Part shown: positions 56,124-64,000 of the stretch, one piece after another
Numbering within the stretch: position 1 is the first letter of the stretch
How the letters are laid out: each line of letters starts with the position of its first letter
Assembly (NCBI RefSeq): GCF_021462225.1
Contig: NC_061794.1
Coordinates: forward strand, 16,571,784-16,635,783
Origin: Girardinichthys multiradiatus
Lineage: Eukaryota; Chordata; Actinopteri; Cyprinodontiformes; Goodeidae
Direction: 5' to 3'
DNA length: 64,000 nt
Made by a program: the position numbers and the translations under genes
Notes under the pieces: model-generated
What the model was told of the DNA's origin: nothing
The model's database searches: none
Seen by the model: the letters and a program-made list of their open reading frames with translations, nothing else

Positions 56124-58695
56124 TAGATTTAAAGAGGAGCGGCAAACACAAAGGAGGTGGACTGGCAGTACTTGTGAAGAGCAGATGATGTAATCCACAT
56201 GTTACTGTGAAGTGTCGTCTTTGCAACCCAGATATTGAACTGTTAGCAGTAGGTTTTTGTCCATATTATTTACCCAGAGAGTTCACCAGTGTTATTTTGG
56301 CAACAGTTTACATTCCACCTTTAGCTATTGCTGACACTGCATGTGATGCCATCAGCTCAGTTGTTGCTAAGCTACAGACACAACACCATAATGCATTTGT
56401 GGCAATTTCTGGTGATTTTAACCACCCTTCACTCTCTGCTACATTTCCAACGTTTCAACAGTTTCTCAGCTGCTCTACCAGAGAAAACAGAACGTTTGAT
56501 TTGTTTTACGCAAATGTCAGGGACTCATACATCTCATACAAGCAAGACCTCCTTTAACCAAATCAGATCACAGTCTTGCTTTACTCTGCTCGAAATATAA
56601 GCCCCTTGTTCAGAGGCAGCCTGTAATAAAGAGGACTGTGAGAAAATGGTCATAGGAAGCTGAAGAAGCCCTGAGAGGTTGCTTTGAGGCTACAGACTGG
56701 GACACACTGTGCCAGCCACATGGAGAGGACATCAATGCCATGACTGAGTGTGTAACCGACTATATAAACTTCTGTGTGGATAACACCATCCCCACCAGAA
56801 CAGTTAGATGCTTCCCCAATAACAAACCCTGGATCACCAGTGACCCAAAGGACCTGCTTAACAAGAAAAAAAGAGCATTCAGAGAGGGAGACCGAGAATT
56901 GTTGAGGAGTTTACAGAAGCAACTTAAAGTCAAGATAAGAGACAGCAAGGAGGTGTACAAGAGGAAGTTGGAGAGCAAGCTCCAGCAAAACAATATCATA
57001 TATGTGTGGTCAGGGATGAAGAAGATCACAGGCTTCAAGCAGAAGGATGATCAGACCGATGGATACCTGGACAGAGCCAATGAACTGAACACATTCGTCA
57101 ATAGGTTCAGTTCAAACACAAGCTCAGCATCCTTATTTCCTGCTCACAACTAAACAGACATCCCACCCTCCTTTCACCCACAGCTGTCCTGTAACACCTC
57201 AAATGTTTTATCTTCCACCTCAGCCATGTACCCTTCTGCTTCTACACATTTGCCTTTAACCAAATCAGAAGATGCTGATGCTCCCTTTGCCTACCCCTTC
57301 CACCTGTGTGTCTCAAGAAGTCAGGTGAAGAGACAACTGGAGAGACTGAACCAGAAAAAGGCTCCAGATCCAGATTGTGTCAATCGTGGAATCCTGAAGG
57401 CCTGAGCAGATCAGCTCTGTGGGATTCTGCAGCACCTCTTCAACCTTATCCTGGCCCAGAAGAAAGTTACAGTGTTGTGGAAGACCTCCTGTCTTGTTCC
57501 GGTATCAAAGAAAACTCACCCATCAGTCCTCAGTGACTATAGACTTGCTGCCCTGACATCTCACATCTTGAAGGTCCCAGAGAGACTCCTGTTGGCCCAC
57601 TTGAGTAAGCAAACAATGAACCATCAAGACCCCCTTCAGTTTGCTTATCGCTGTGGAGTTGGAGATCACGATGCCATCATACACCTGCTTCAACAAACCC
57701 ACTGTCATCTGGACAAAGCCAGCAGCACTGTGAGGATCATGTCCTTTGATTTCTCCAGTGCATTTAATACAATTCAACCTGATTTGCTTTGTCAGAAACT
57801 CCAAAACACTCAGGTAGAGGCCTCAACAATCTCCTGGATCAAAGACTACCTGACAAACAGACCACAGTTTGTGAGACTGAAGGATTGTGTGTCTAACCAG
57901 GTAGTCAGCAGCACAGGAGCACCATAGGGGACTGTACTTTCACCATTTCTTTTCACTCTGTACACCTCAGACTTCCAGTACAAGACACACTCCTGTTACC
58001 TGCAGAAATACTCGGATGATTCTGCAGTTGTTGGGTGGATCAGAGATGGAGATGAAGCTGAGTACAGGGAGCTGGTGGACTGCTTTGTGGCATGGTGTGG
58101 AAACAATCATCTCATCTTGAACGTGAATAAAACAAAGCAGATGATGATGAGAAACAGGAATTGGTCAAACACTATTTCCATCATGGGAGAAGAAGTGGAG
58201 GCGGTGGAGGAGTATAAATACCTTGGTGTTCACCTGGACAACAGACTAGAGTGGAAATGCAAATGTGAAGCCGTCTACAAGAAGGATCAGAGCAGACTGT
58301 TCTTCTTGAGGAAGCGTAGGACCTTCAGTGTTTGCAAGTCTGTTTTGGAAAGTGGGGTCTCTTCTGCCATCATCTGCTGCTGTAGCAGCATCAGAGCTAG
58401 ACTTTAAAAAGCTCAACAAGCTGATAAAGAATGCTGGCTCTGTTCTGGGGACTCCTCTGGAACCTCTGGAGATCATTGTGTATAATGTTCCATGAGAGCC
58501 CTGAGCATTCTCTTCATCAGACTGTCGTACAACAGCAGAGTGTCTTCAGTCAGAGGCTTCTTTAGATCTGCTGTAAGACAGACCGCTGCAGGAGATCCTT
58601 CCTGCCCATGGCCATCAGCATCTACAACGCTCTTTAAAGAAACCTGCATAATATGAGTTACAACAATGTTTAATTTCCCTTTGGAATAAATAAAG
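56124..58695 (+). mobile_element. Rex1-type LINE, copy 2 (long, 5'-truncated)
   Basis: The longest Rex1 copy here begins within the endonuclease domain (DLKRSGKHKGGGLAVL at about 56126) and runs to the element's 3' end (AATAAATAAAG, 58685-58695), followed by a TACTCG tandem tract. The RT core sequence around 57750 (ttctccagtgcatttaatac) and 58282 fits the sites I recall for the Rex1 PCR primers, supporting the family name. The family belongs to the CR1/L2 group, whose enzymes nick target DNA with an APE-type endonuclease and reverse-transcribe in place. Confidence 0.9.
56207..58407 (+). pseudogene. Rex1 ORF2 (endonuclease and reverse transcriptase), broken
   Basis: Order of parts: endonuclease ([44 protein letters not shown]), a shift near 56550, basic linker (KPWITSDPKDLLNKKKRAF), then RT with KKAPDPD, LAALTSHILKVPERLLL, MSFDFSSAFNTIQPDLLC (first RT Asp pair) and YSDDSAVVG (catalytic box; codons 58009-58020). 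Stops include TAG near 56656 where copy 1 has CAG, TAA at 57151, TGA at about 57403 and TAG at 57925. Small deletions follow the YSDD box, and the frame ends at 58407. The protein is inactive but almost the whole domain layout is visible. Confidence 0.9.
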
Positions 58696-58719
58696 TACTC
58701 GTACTCATACTCGTACTCG
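58696..58719. repeat. (TACTCR)4 tandem tract between two LINE ends
   Basis: Four 6-bp units, tactcg, tactca, tactcg and tactcg, lie exactly between the 3' end of the plus-strand Rex1 and the 3' end of the minus-strand Rex3. LINE families often end in short tandem repeats made during reverse transcription; here the tract could belong to either element. Confidence 0.9.
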
Positions 58720-58730
58720 TCGTCTTCCGC

Positions 58731-60029
58731 TTATCCGGGACCGGGTCGCGGGGGCAGCAGACTCAACAGAGACGACCAGACGTCCCTCTCTCCAGACACC
58801 TCCTCCAGTTCCTCCAGGGGGAGCCCAAGGCGTTCCCAGGCCAGCCGAGAGACATAGTCCCTCCAGCGTGTCCTGGGCCGTCCCCTGGGCCTCCTCCCGG
58901 TGGGACGTGCCTGGAACACCTCCCGAGGAAGGCGTCCAGGAGGCATCCGGTATAGATGCCCGAGCCACCTCAACTGGCTCCTCTCGATGTGGAGGAGCAG
59001 CGGCTCTACTCCGAGCCCCTCCCGGATGGCCGAGCTCCTCACCCTATCTCTAAGGGAGTGCCCGGCCACCCTACGGAGGAAACTCATTTCAGCCACTTGT
59101 ATCCGGGATCTCGTTCTTTCGGTCATGACCCAAAGTTCATGGCCATAGGTGAAGGTAGGAACGTAGACCGACCAGTAAATTGAGTGCTTTGCTTTTCGGC
59201 TCAGCTCTCTCTTCACCACAACGGACCGGTACAGCGCCCCTATTAATGTGGCAGCCGCACCGATCCGTCTGTCGATCTCCTGCTCCATTCTTCCCTCACT
59301 CGTGAACAAGACCCCAAGATACTTAAACTCCTCCACTTGAGGCAGGAACTCCCCTCCAACCTGAAGAGGACAAGCCACCCTTTTCCGGTCGAGTACCATG
59401 GCCTCGGACTTGGAGGAGCTGATCCTCATCCCAGCCGCTTCACACTCGGCTGCGAACCGCCACAGCGCATGCTGTAGGTCTTGGCTAGAGGGGGCCAGCA
59501 GGACCACGTCATCTGCAAAAAGAAGAGACGAAATCCACTGGTCCCCAAACCCGACCCCCTCCGGCCCTTGGCTGCGTCTAGAAATCCTGTCCATAAAAGT
59601 TATGAACAGGACCGGTGACAAAGGGCAGCCCTGCCGGAGTCCAACATGCACTGGGAACAGGTCAGACTTAGTGCCGGCAATGCAGACCAAACTCCTGCTC
59701 CGCTCGTACAGGGACCGGATGGCCCCTAGTAAAGGGCCCCCGATTCCATACTCCTGGAGCACCCCCCACAGGGCATCACGAGGGACACAGTCGAATGCCT
59801 TCTCCAGGTCCACAAAACACATGTGAACCGGTTGGGCAAACTCCCATGAACCCTCGAGCACCTTGTAGAGGGTATAGAGCTGGTCCAGTGTTCCACGGCC
59901 GGGACGAAAACCACACTGCTCCTCCTGAAGCCGAGGTTCGACTATCGGTCGGACTCTCCTCTCCAATACCCTTGCGTAGGCCTTACCAGGGAGGCTGAGG
60001 AGTGTGATCCCCCTGTAGTTGGAACACAC
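58731..60029 (-). CDS. Rex3 reverse transcriptase domain, open frame (fragment)
   Basis: A 432-codon uninterrupted frame on the minus strand that starts inside the RT domain at [11 protein letters not shown] rather than at a real start codon. Visible motifs: [26 protein letters not shown] (first catalytic Asp), [27 protein letters not shown] (catalytic FADD box), FKYLGVLF, and the C-terminal RTE region ending [12 protein letters not shown] and [10 protein letters not shown]. The natural stop TAA is at 58731-58733, only about 11 bases before the tail repeats, as in other Rex3 copies. It copies LINE RNA into DNA at the nicked target. It is not joined in frame to the endonuclease part, so the copy is non-functional as a whole. 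Confidence 0.9.
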   Translation of the reverse strand: MCSNYRGITLLSLPGKAYARVLERRVRPIVEPRLQEEQCGFRPGRGTLDQLYTLYKVLEGSWEFAQPVHMCFVDLEKAFDCVPRDALWGVLQEYGIGGPLLGAIRSLYERSRSLVCIAGTKSDLFPVHVGLRQGCPLSPVLFITFMDRISRRSQGPEGVGFGDQWISSLLFADDVVLLAPSSQDLQHALWRFAAECEAAGMRISSSKSEAMVLDRKRVACPLQVGGEFLPQVEEFKYLGVLFTSEGRMEQEIDRRIGAAATLIGALYRSVVVKRELSRKAKHSIYWSVYVPTFTYGHELWVMTERTRSRIQVAEMSFLRRVAGHSLRDRVRSSAIREGLGVEPLLLHIERSQLRWLGHLYRMPPGRLPREVFQARPTGRRPRGRPRTRWRDYVSRLAWERLGLPLEELEEVSGERDVWSSLLSLLPPRPGPG

Positions 60030-61060
60030 CCTCGGACTCTATGTCTCCAACATCCCCCGGGATCTGGTCGAAGCTCTCCCGGAGGTGGGAGTTGAATACA
60101 TCCCTGGCCGAGGGCTCTGCCAGGCGTTCCCAGCAGACCCTCACTATGCGCTTGGGCCTGCCAAGTCTGTCCGACTTTCTCCTCCTCCAGCGGATCCAAC
60201 TCACCACCAGGTGATGATCAGTGGACAGCTCAGCCCCTCTCTTCACCCGAGTGTCCAAAACATGCGGCCGAAGGTCTGATGATACGACAACAAAGTCGAT
60301 CATCGACCTCCTGCCTAGGGTGTCCTGGTGCCAAGTCCACTGATGGACACCCTTATGTTTGAACATGGTGTTCGTTATGGACAATCGGTGACTAGCACAG
60401 AAGTCCAATAACAAAACACCACTCGGATTCAGATCGGGGAGGCCATTCCTCCCGATCACGCCTCTCCAGGTGTCACTGTCGTTCCCCACGTGGGCGTTGA
60501 AGTCCCCCAGCAGAATAATGGAGTCCCCGGGAGGGGCACTATCCAGCACCCCCGACAGGGACGTCAAGAAGGCCGGGTACTCCGCACTGCCACTCGGCCC
60601 GTAGGCTGAAATGATAGTCAGAGACCTCTCCCCAACCCGAAGGCGCAGGGATACGACCCTCTCATCCACTGGGGTAAACCCCAACACGAGACGGCTGAGC
60701 TGGGGGGCAACAAGCAAACCCACACCAGCCCGCCGCCTCTCCCCGTGGGCCACTCCAGAGTAGAACAGAGTCCAACCCCTCTCAAGGAGATAGGTTCCAG
60801 AGCCCACGATGTGCGTGGAGGCGAGCCCGACTATTTCTAGTCGATATCTCTCGACTTCCCGCACAAGCTCAGGCTCCTTCCCCCCCAGCGAGGTGACATT
60901 CCACGTCCCTAGAGCCAGCCTAAGCATCCGGGGATCGGGTCGCTGAGGTCTCCACCTTCGTCCGCCACCCAATCCTCTTTGCACCGGTCCCTCACGGTTT
61001 CCCCTGCAGGTGGTGGGCCCACTGGGGGATGGCCTTGCGTCTCTTGTTCGGGCTTGGCCC
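60030..61060 (-). pseudogene. Rex3 leader and APE-type endonuclease domain, open but separated from RT
   Basis: A minus-strand frame with no stop over roughly 340 codons. Endonuclease motifs in order: [59 protein letters not shown] (catalytic Asp/Asn), [16 protein letters not shown] and LSTDHHLVV (catalytic Asp-His). This is the APE family enzyme that nicks the target to prime reverse transcription. The frame reaches GDIES near 60040, then crosses the deletion junction and is out of frame with the RT part. The frame also reads upstream through the leader to 61173, which includes non-Rex3 sequence. Confidence 0.85.
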
Positions 61061-61094
61061 GGCCGGGTCCCGCGAGGAGCAACTCGGCCACCAG

Positions 61095-61113
61095 TATTTT
61101 GAATTAAATTCAA
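61095..61113. other. Filler between Rex3 and Rex1
   Basis: About 19 AT-rich bases, including the palindrome TTGAATTAAATTCAA, that belong to neither flanking LINE. They may be target sequence or untemplated bases added at the Rex3 5' junction. Confidence 0.4.
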
Positions 61114-61863
61114 CATATACGGTTGCCAAAATAACACTGGTGAACTCTCTGGGTAAATAATATGGACGAACACTTACTGCTAACAGTTCAATATCTGGAC
61201 TGCAGAGACGACACTTCTCAGTAACATATCCAGGATGACACCACCTGTTCACGAGTACTGCCAGTCCACCTCCTTTACGTCTACCGCTCCCCTTCAAATC
61301 TCTGTCTGCTCGAATGGTTAAAAAGCCAGGCAGCGAGACGCTGGAGTTGGGGATATGATCCTGCAGCCACGTCTCACTGAAACACATAATACTGCATTCC
61401 GGATAATCTGGCTGGGTCCTTTGTAGGGCTTGGAGTTCATCCAACTTGTTTCCCAACGATCTCACATTGACCATCATGATTATGATGGGCAATGAAAAGA
61501 TGGTTTGAACTTCCTCCTTCTCTCTCTTCTCTTTGCTCCTGCTCTGCCTCCACGACACCTCCTTTTCAACTCATCAGGGATTTGGTGTTGTAGTTGAAGC
61601 ATTATTTTAGCTTTTGAGATATTAGCTGCTCCTGGTTGTAAAAAAACTACCTCATTGCCATGGTGACACATCATAACAAATGTCGAAAAGTAAAAAAGTA
61701 TCAGCAAAAATCCTTCCAACTGCACAGCATCCGGCACCAGAGAAGATAATCGTCCATAAAAAATAAATTTTATCCGCCGCAAGAGGAATTTGAGTTCTGC
61801 AAAAGAATCATAACGTAGAAGTAACAGAGCCACTCCAACCTGCTGCCACCTTGAGCGGCGCAT
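61114..61863 (-). pseudogene. Rex1 N-terminal region and endonuclease start, frameshifted
   Basis: From the minus strand, the first frame (61863 down to about 61485) gives MRRSRWQQVGVALLLL and later LQLQHQIPDELKRR with basic repeats GAKRRERRRKFKPS. A shift near 61490 then leads into VNVRSLGNKLDELQALQR, CSIMCFSETWLQDHIP (catalytic Glu of the APE fold), GGGLAVLV, RLCSPDIELLAV and [15 protein letters not shown], where it ends. These are the N-terminal and first catalytic segments of the LINE endonuclease, complementing copy 2, which lacks them. Confidence 0.8.
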
Positions 61864-61900
61864 TCTAGAAACATCCCATACAGATGAACAACACTCCTGC
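61114..61900 (-). mobile_element. Rex1-type LINE, 5' end (copy 4)
   Basis: Minus-strand Rex1 copy that keeps the 5' leader and the beginning of the protein but ends at the ATVY segment of the endonuclease, where the Rex3 cluster starts. The overlap with copy 2 (KCRLCSPDIELLAV... at 61120-61215) shows the same family. Most LINE copies are 5'-truncated, so a preserved 5' end is informative. The exact start is unclear; similarity seems to fade after about 61863-61900. Confidence 0.75.
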
Positions 61901-62022
61901 TCCAGTTACATTTAGAGGTCAGATAACTTTTTCACATAGGGCTAGTTAGATTTGGATAGGTTTTTTTCCATTGATAAAATAAATCGCCATTTGAAAACTT
62001 CTTTTTTCATTTTTTTTATTTA
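61901..62022. other. Short unassigned spacer
   Basis: AT-rich bases between the Rex1 5' end and the TA target (62021-62022) of the next Tc1 relic. Confidence 0.4.
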
Positions 62023-62465
62023 CACTGAACAAAAATATAAATTGTTTTTGCTCCCAGTTTTCATGAGCTGAACTTAATGATCTAAAACATTCTCTATATA
62101 CACAAAATTACCATTTCTCTCAAATATTGTTCACAAATCTGTCTAAATCTGGAATAGTGAGCACTTCTCCTTTGCATAGATAATCCATCCCACCTCGCAG
62201 GTGTGGCATATCAAGATGCTGATTAGACAACATGATTATTGCACAGGTGTGCCTTAGGCTGGCCACAATAAAAGACCACTCTGAAATGTGCTGTTTTATC
62301 ACACAGCACAATTCCACAGATGTTGCAAGTTTTGAAGGAGCGTGCAATTGGCATGTTGACCAGAGTTGTTGCCCGTTTATTTATTGTTCATTCCTCTACC
62401 ACAGGTGTTTCAGAGAATTTGGCAGTGCATCCAACTGGCCTCACAATCACAGACCTCCAGGCCAG
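62023..62465 (+). mobile_element. Tc1-type relic, 5' end
   Basis: The left terminus, CACTGAACAAAAATATAAA, directly follows TA (62021-62022). The subterminal region ('gttttcatgagctgaactta', 'ttgttcacaaatctgtctaa', 'ggtgtggcatatcaagatgc') and the start of a transposase gene follow, read in shifting frames and including FREFGSASNWPHNHRP of the helix-turn-helix domain. The copy is cut off at about 62465, where an L2-like LINE fragment follows. The catalytic half is absent. Confidence 0.8.
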
Positions 62466-62484
62466 GTATTTAAATCTCTAGACT

Positions 62485-62829
62485 TTCGGTTAAAAAGTGG
62501 CTAGTTACATTGTTTGTAAGAAGGCCCAGCAGAGACTGTACTTTCGGCAGCAACTTAAGAAGTACAACCTTTCACAGCTGCTGGTCATCTTCTATACTGC
62601 CATTATTCAATCTATTTCGTGCTCATCCATTTCTGGGTGTTTTGGCTCACAAAGGCTCCAGCCATGTCTATCTTTTTTGTAAAAACATTGGATATTTACA
62701 TATTTAAAACAATATTTTTATTTCCCTTTTATATTTCTGAAAAAAGTCCTCATTAAGAGCAAGTAGAACTAAAGCCAAATCCCTTATTCCTGTTTACAAA
62801 CCTGGCAAATAAAGCTGATTCTGATTCTG
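62485..62829 (+). mobile_element. L2-like LINE 3' end
   Basis: The first part translates as KKAQQRLYFRQQLKKYNLSQLL, the C-terminal region typical of L2/CR1-type LINE proteins. An AT-rich 3' UTR follows ('ttaagagcaagtagaactaa') and the tail is 'aaataaagctgattctgatt'. It has the same tail type as 26345-26896 and is heavily 5'-truncated. Confidence 0.75.
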
Positions 62830-63339
62830 GTTAGATGAATATACTGGACCGTATCTAAGTGAAAAAGCAGTCAAAGTCCCAAAATAATTTCTAATCAACT
62901 TCAGCAAATTTATATAAGCATTACTTGAGGGCTTTTTAAGGTTTTAAAATAAGGTTTTGCTCTTTTGAAGCAAAGCATATGTACATCAAAGCTGGTTTAA
63001 TACATGGTACACAGCATTGTACCATGTTGAATCTATGTAACTACATCTACTAGGAGCATATATCTAAAGAATCCACTCTAGATAAATAATACATTTCATC
63101 TGACAAATTATGGTCCCATCTGGATGCACTGCAAAATTTAAATCATACTCTCAGTGCAAGTAGTAACAATAGGTTTTAATTACTGGCATCAGTGCAATAA
63201 TAGGCAAATCAGAACTTGAAAAGCCTGTGTGCTAATTTCCTCTTCATATACCCTATTACAAAAATAATTCATTGGTTGTTTTAAAATCTTGTTATGGTAG
63301 TCATAGCCCTTGGTTACCGATTTTCACATTACATTCACA
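62830..63339. other. Gene-free stretch
   Basis: AT-rich sequence with no recognised element. Confidence 0.45.
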
Positions 63340-63485
63340 AACCTCTGTGTGATTTATCTTCGATTTTATGAAGTAGACTAACTCAAATTAGTGTGTAACT
63401 GTGAAGTGGAGGGTAAATTGTTTATGGTTTTCACAATTGTCTTAAAAACCTGAAACCTGAAAAGTGTGGCACGTATTTGTATTAA
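63340..63485 (-). mobile_element. Tc1-type relic, terminal fragment
   Basis: Matches the subterminal region of the 20625/49567 family ('gtgtaactgtgaagtggagg', 'ctgaaaagtgtggcacgtat'). Only about 140 bases remain. Confidence 0.55.
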
Positions 63486-63529
63486 ATTGTTAATCAGTTC
63501 AATTCATTAATTTGTTGTTTTTCTATATA

Positions 63530-64000
63530 CAGTACAGGCCAAAGGTTTGGACACACGTTCTCATTCAAAGACTTTTCTTTATTTTCATGACTATGAATAT
63601 TGTAGTTTCACACTGAAGGCATCAAAACTATGAATGAACACATGTGGAATTATATACTGAACAAAAAAGTGTAAAACAACTTAAAATATGTCTTATATTC
63701 TAGGTTCTTCAAAGTAGCCATCTTTTGCTTTGATTACTGCTCCTCACACTCTTGACATTCTGTTGATGAGCTTCAAGAGGTAGTCACCTGAAATGGTTTT
63801 CCAACAGTCTTGAAGGAGTTCCCAGAGATGCTTAGCACTTGTTGGCCCTTTTGCCTTCACTCTAGGGTCCAGCTCACCCCAAACCATCTCGATTGGGTTC
63901 AGGTCCGGTGACTGTGGAGACCAGGTCATCTGGCGCAGCACCCCATCACTCTCCTTCTTGGTCAAATAGCCCTTACACAGCCTGGAGGTGTGTTTGGGGT
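63530..64000 (-). mobile_element. Tc1-type transposon, cut by window end
   Basis: The left terminus, CAGTACAGGCCAAAGGTTTG, starts right after TA (63528-63529). The subterminal AT-rich arm runs to about 63710 and the minus-strand transposase C-terminal end follows. The remainder lies beyond the window. Confidence 0.92.
63744..64000 (-). pseudogene. Tc1 transposase, C-terminal part (window edge)
   Basis: Minus-strand frame with TWSPQSPDLNPIEMVWGEL (third catalytic residue), KGPTSAKHLWELLQDCW and KTISGDYLLKLINRMSRV. The visible part is open and well preserved. The frame ends at 63744 just after the NRMSRV segment, earlier than the usual terminus, so a premature stop is likely. The catalytic Asp residues and DNA-binding domain lie outside the window, so integrity cannot be judged. 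Confidence 0.85.

Larger units (their letters stand above)
58720..61094 (-). mobile_element. Rex3 (RTE-type) LINE with internal deletion
   Basis: Minus-strand non-LTR retrotransposon. A 21-base site at 59613-59633 is identical to the standard Rex3 primer as I remember it, which supports the family name. The 5' end is truncated within the 5' leader (61094). The endonuclease part is followed directly by the RT part at about 60030; the connecting region (about 600-650 bases by comparison with the family as I recall it) is deleted. GC content is far higher than in the neighbours. Both coding parts have long open frames, so this copy is comparatively young. Confidence 0.92.

Noticed and set aside
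58696..58719. Possible CRISPR-like or satellite array.
   Set aside because: Four 6-bp units with no spacers, and the genome is a vertebrate; it is a LINE tail microsatellite.
58868..60199. Several plus-strand open frames of 60-142 codons.
   Set aside because: They are antisense shadows of the GC-rich Rex3 RT and endonuclease genes.

Overview
The window is non-coding vertebrate DNA, and its repeats identify a teleost fish. It carries several distinct Tc1-type (DD34E) transposon families, the non-LTR retrotransposons Rex1 and Rex3, L2-like LINE 3' ends, tRNA-promoted SINEs, solo LTRs and microsatellites, all set in AT-rich intergenic sequence. I found no prokaryotic features, no CRISPR array, no tRNA or rRNA gene and no intact host gene. 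The species cannot be fixed by eye; a percomorph-type teleost is plausible. Family names rest on recognising motifs and termini from memory, not on a database search.

Layout. 1-2280: two Tc1 elements in tandem, the first cut by the window edge and the second complete with IR/DR termini. 2281-5970: single-copy-looking DNA with one good candidate 3'-terminal exon (2626-2745, + strand) and one orphan candidate internal exon (5541-5611). 5975-7948: an old Tc1 relic split by a younger Tc1 of another family. 7949-12305: AT-rich DNA, a CA microsatellite and a purine-rich tract. 12306-13745: Rex1 LINE fragment. 13746-18250: a CRE-like site, a CpG-richer block, and a decayed gag-like gene interrupted by a solo LTR with a perfect 4-bp target duplication. 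18240-23006: Rex1 scrap, a deletion-derivative Tc1, a Tc1 relic and one almost full-length Tc1. 24000-31500: LTR-like repeats, LINE tails, a Sleeping-Beauty-like relic split by a second solo LTR, and a SINE. 31500-55000: mostly ordinary intergenic sequence with scattered Tc1 and SINE relics and a 41-bp Rex3 tail with target duplication. 55090-61900: a retrotransposon cluster made of a 5' Rex3 piece, a long Rex1 copy, a Rex3 copy with long open endonuclease and reverse-transcriptase frames, and the 5' end of another Rex1. 62023-64000: three Tc1 relics and an L2-like LINE end, with the last Tc1 running off the window.

The coding-like sequences are selfish elements and do not form a pathway. DNA transposons cut and paste into TA dinucleotides; LINEs copy by target-primed reverse transcription; LTR elements leave solo LTRs after recombination. 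The value of the window is its insertion record: several junctions are clean enough to read the target site and the order of events. I found no convincing undescribed biological system. The items most worth checking are the terminal exon at 2626-2745, the gag-like gene and its upstream region, and the Rex1/Rex3 cluster.
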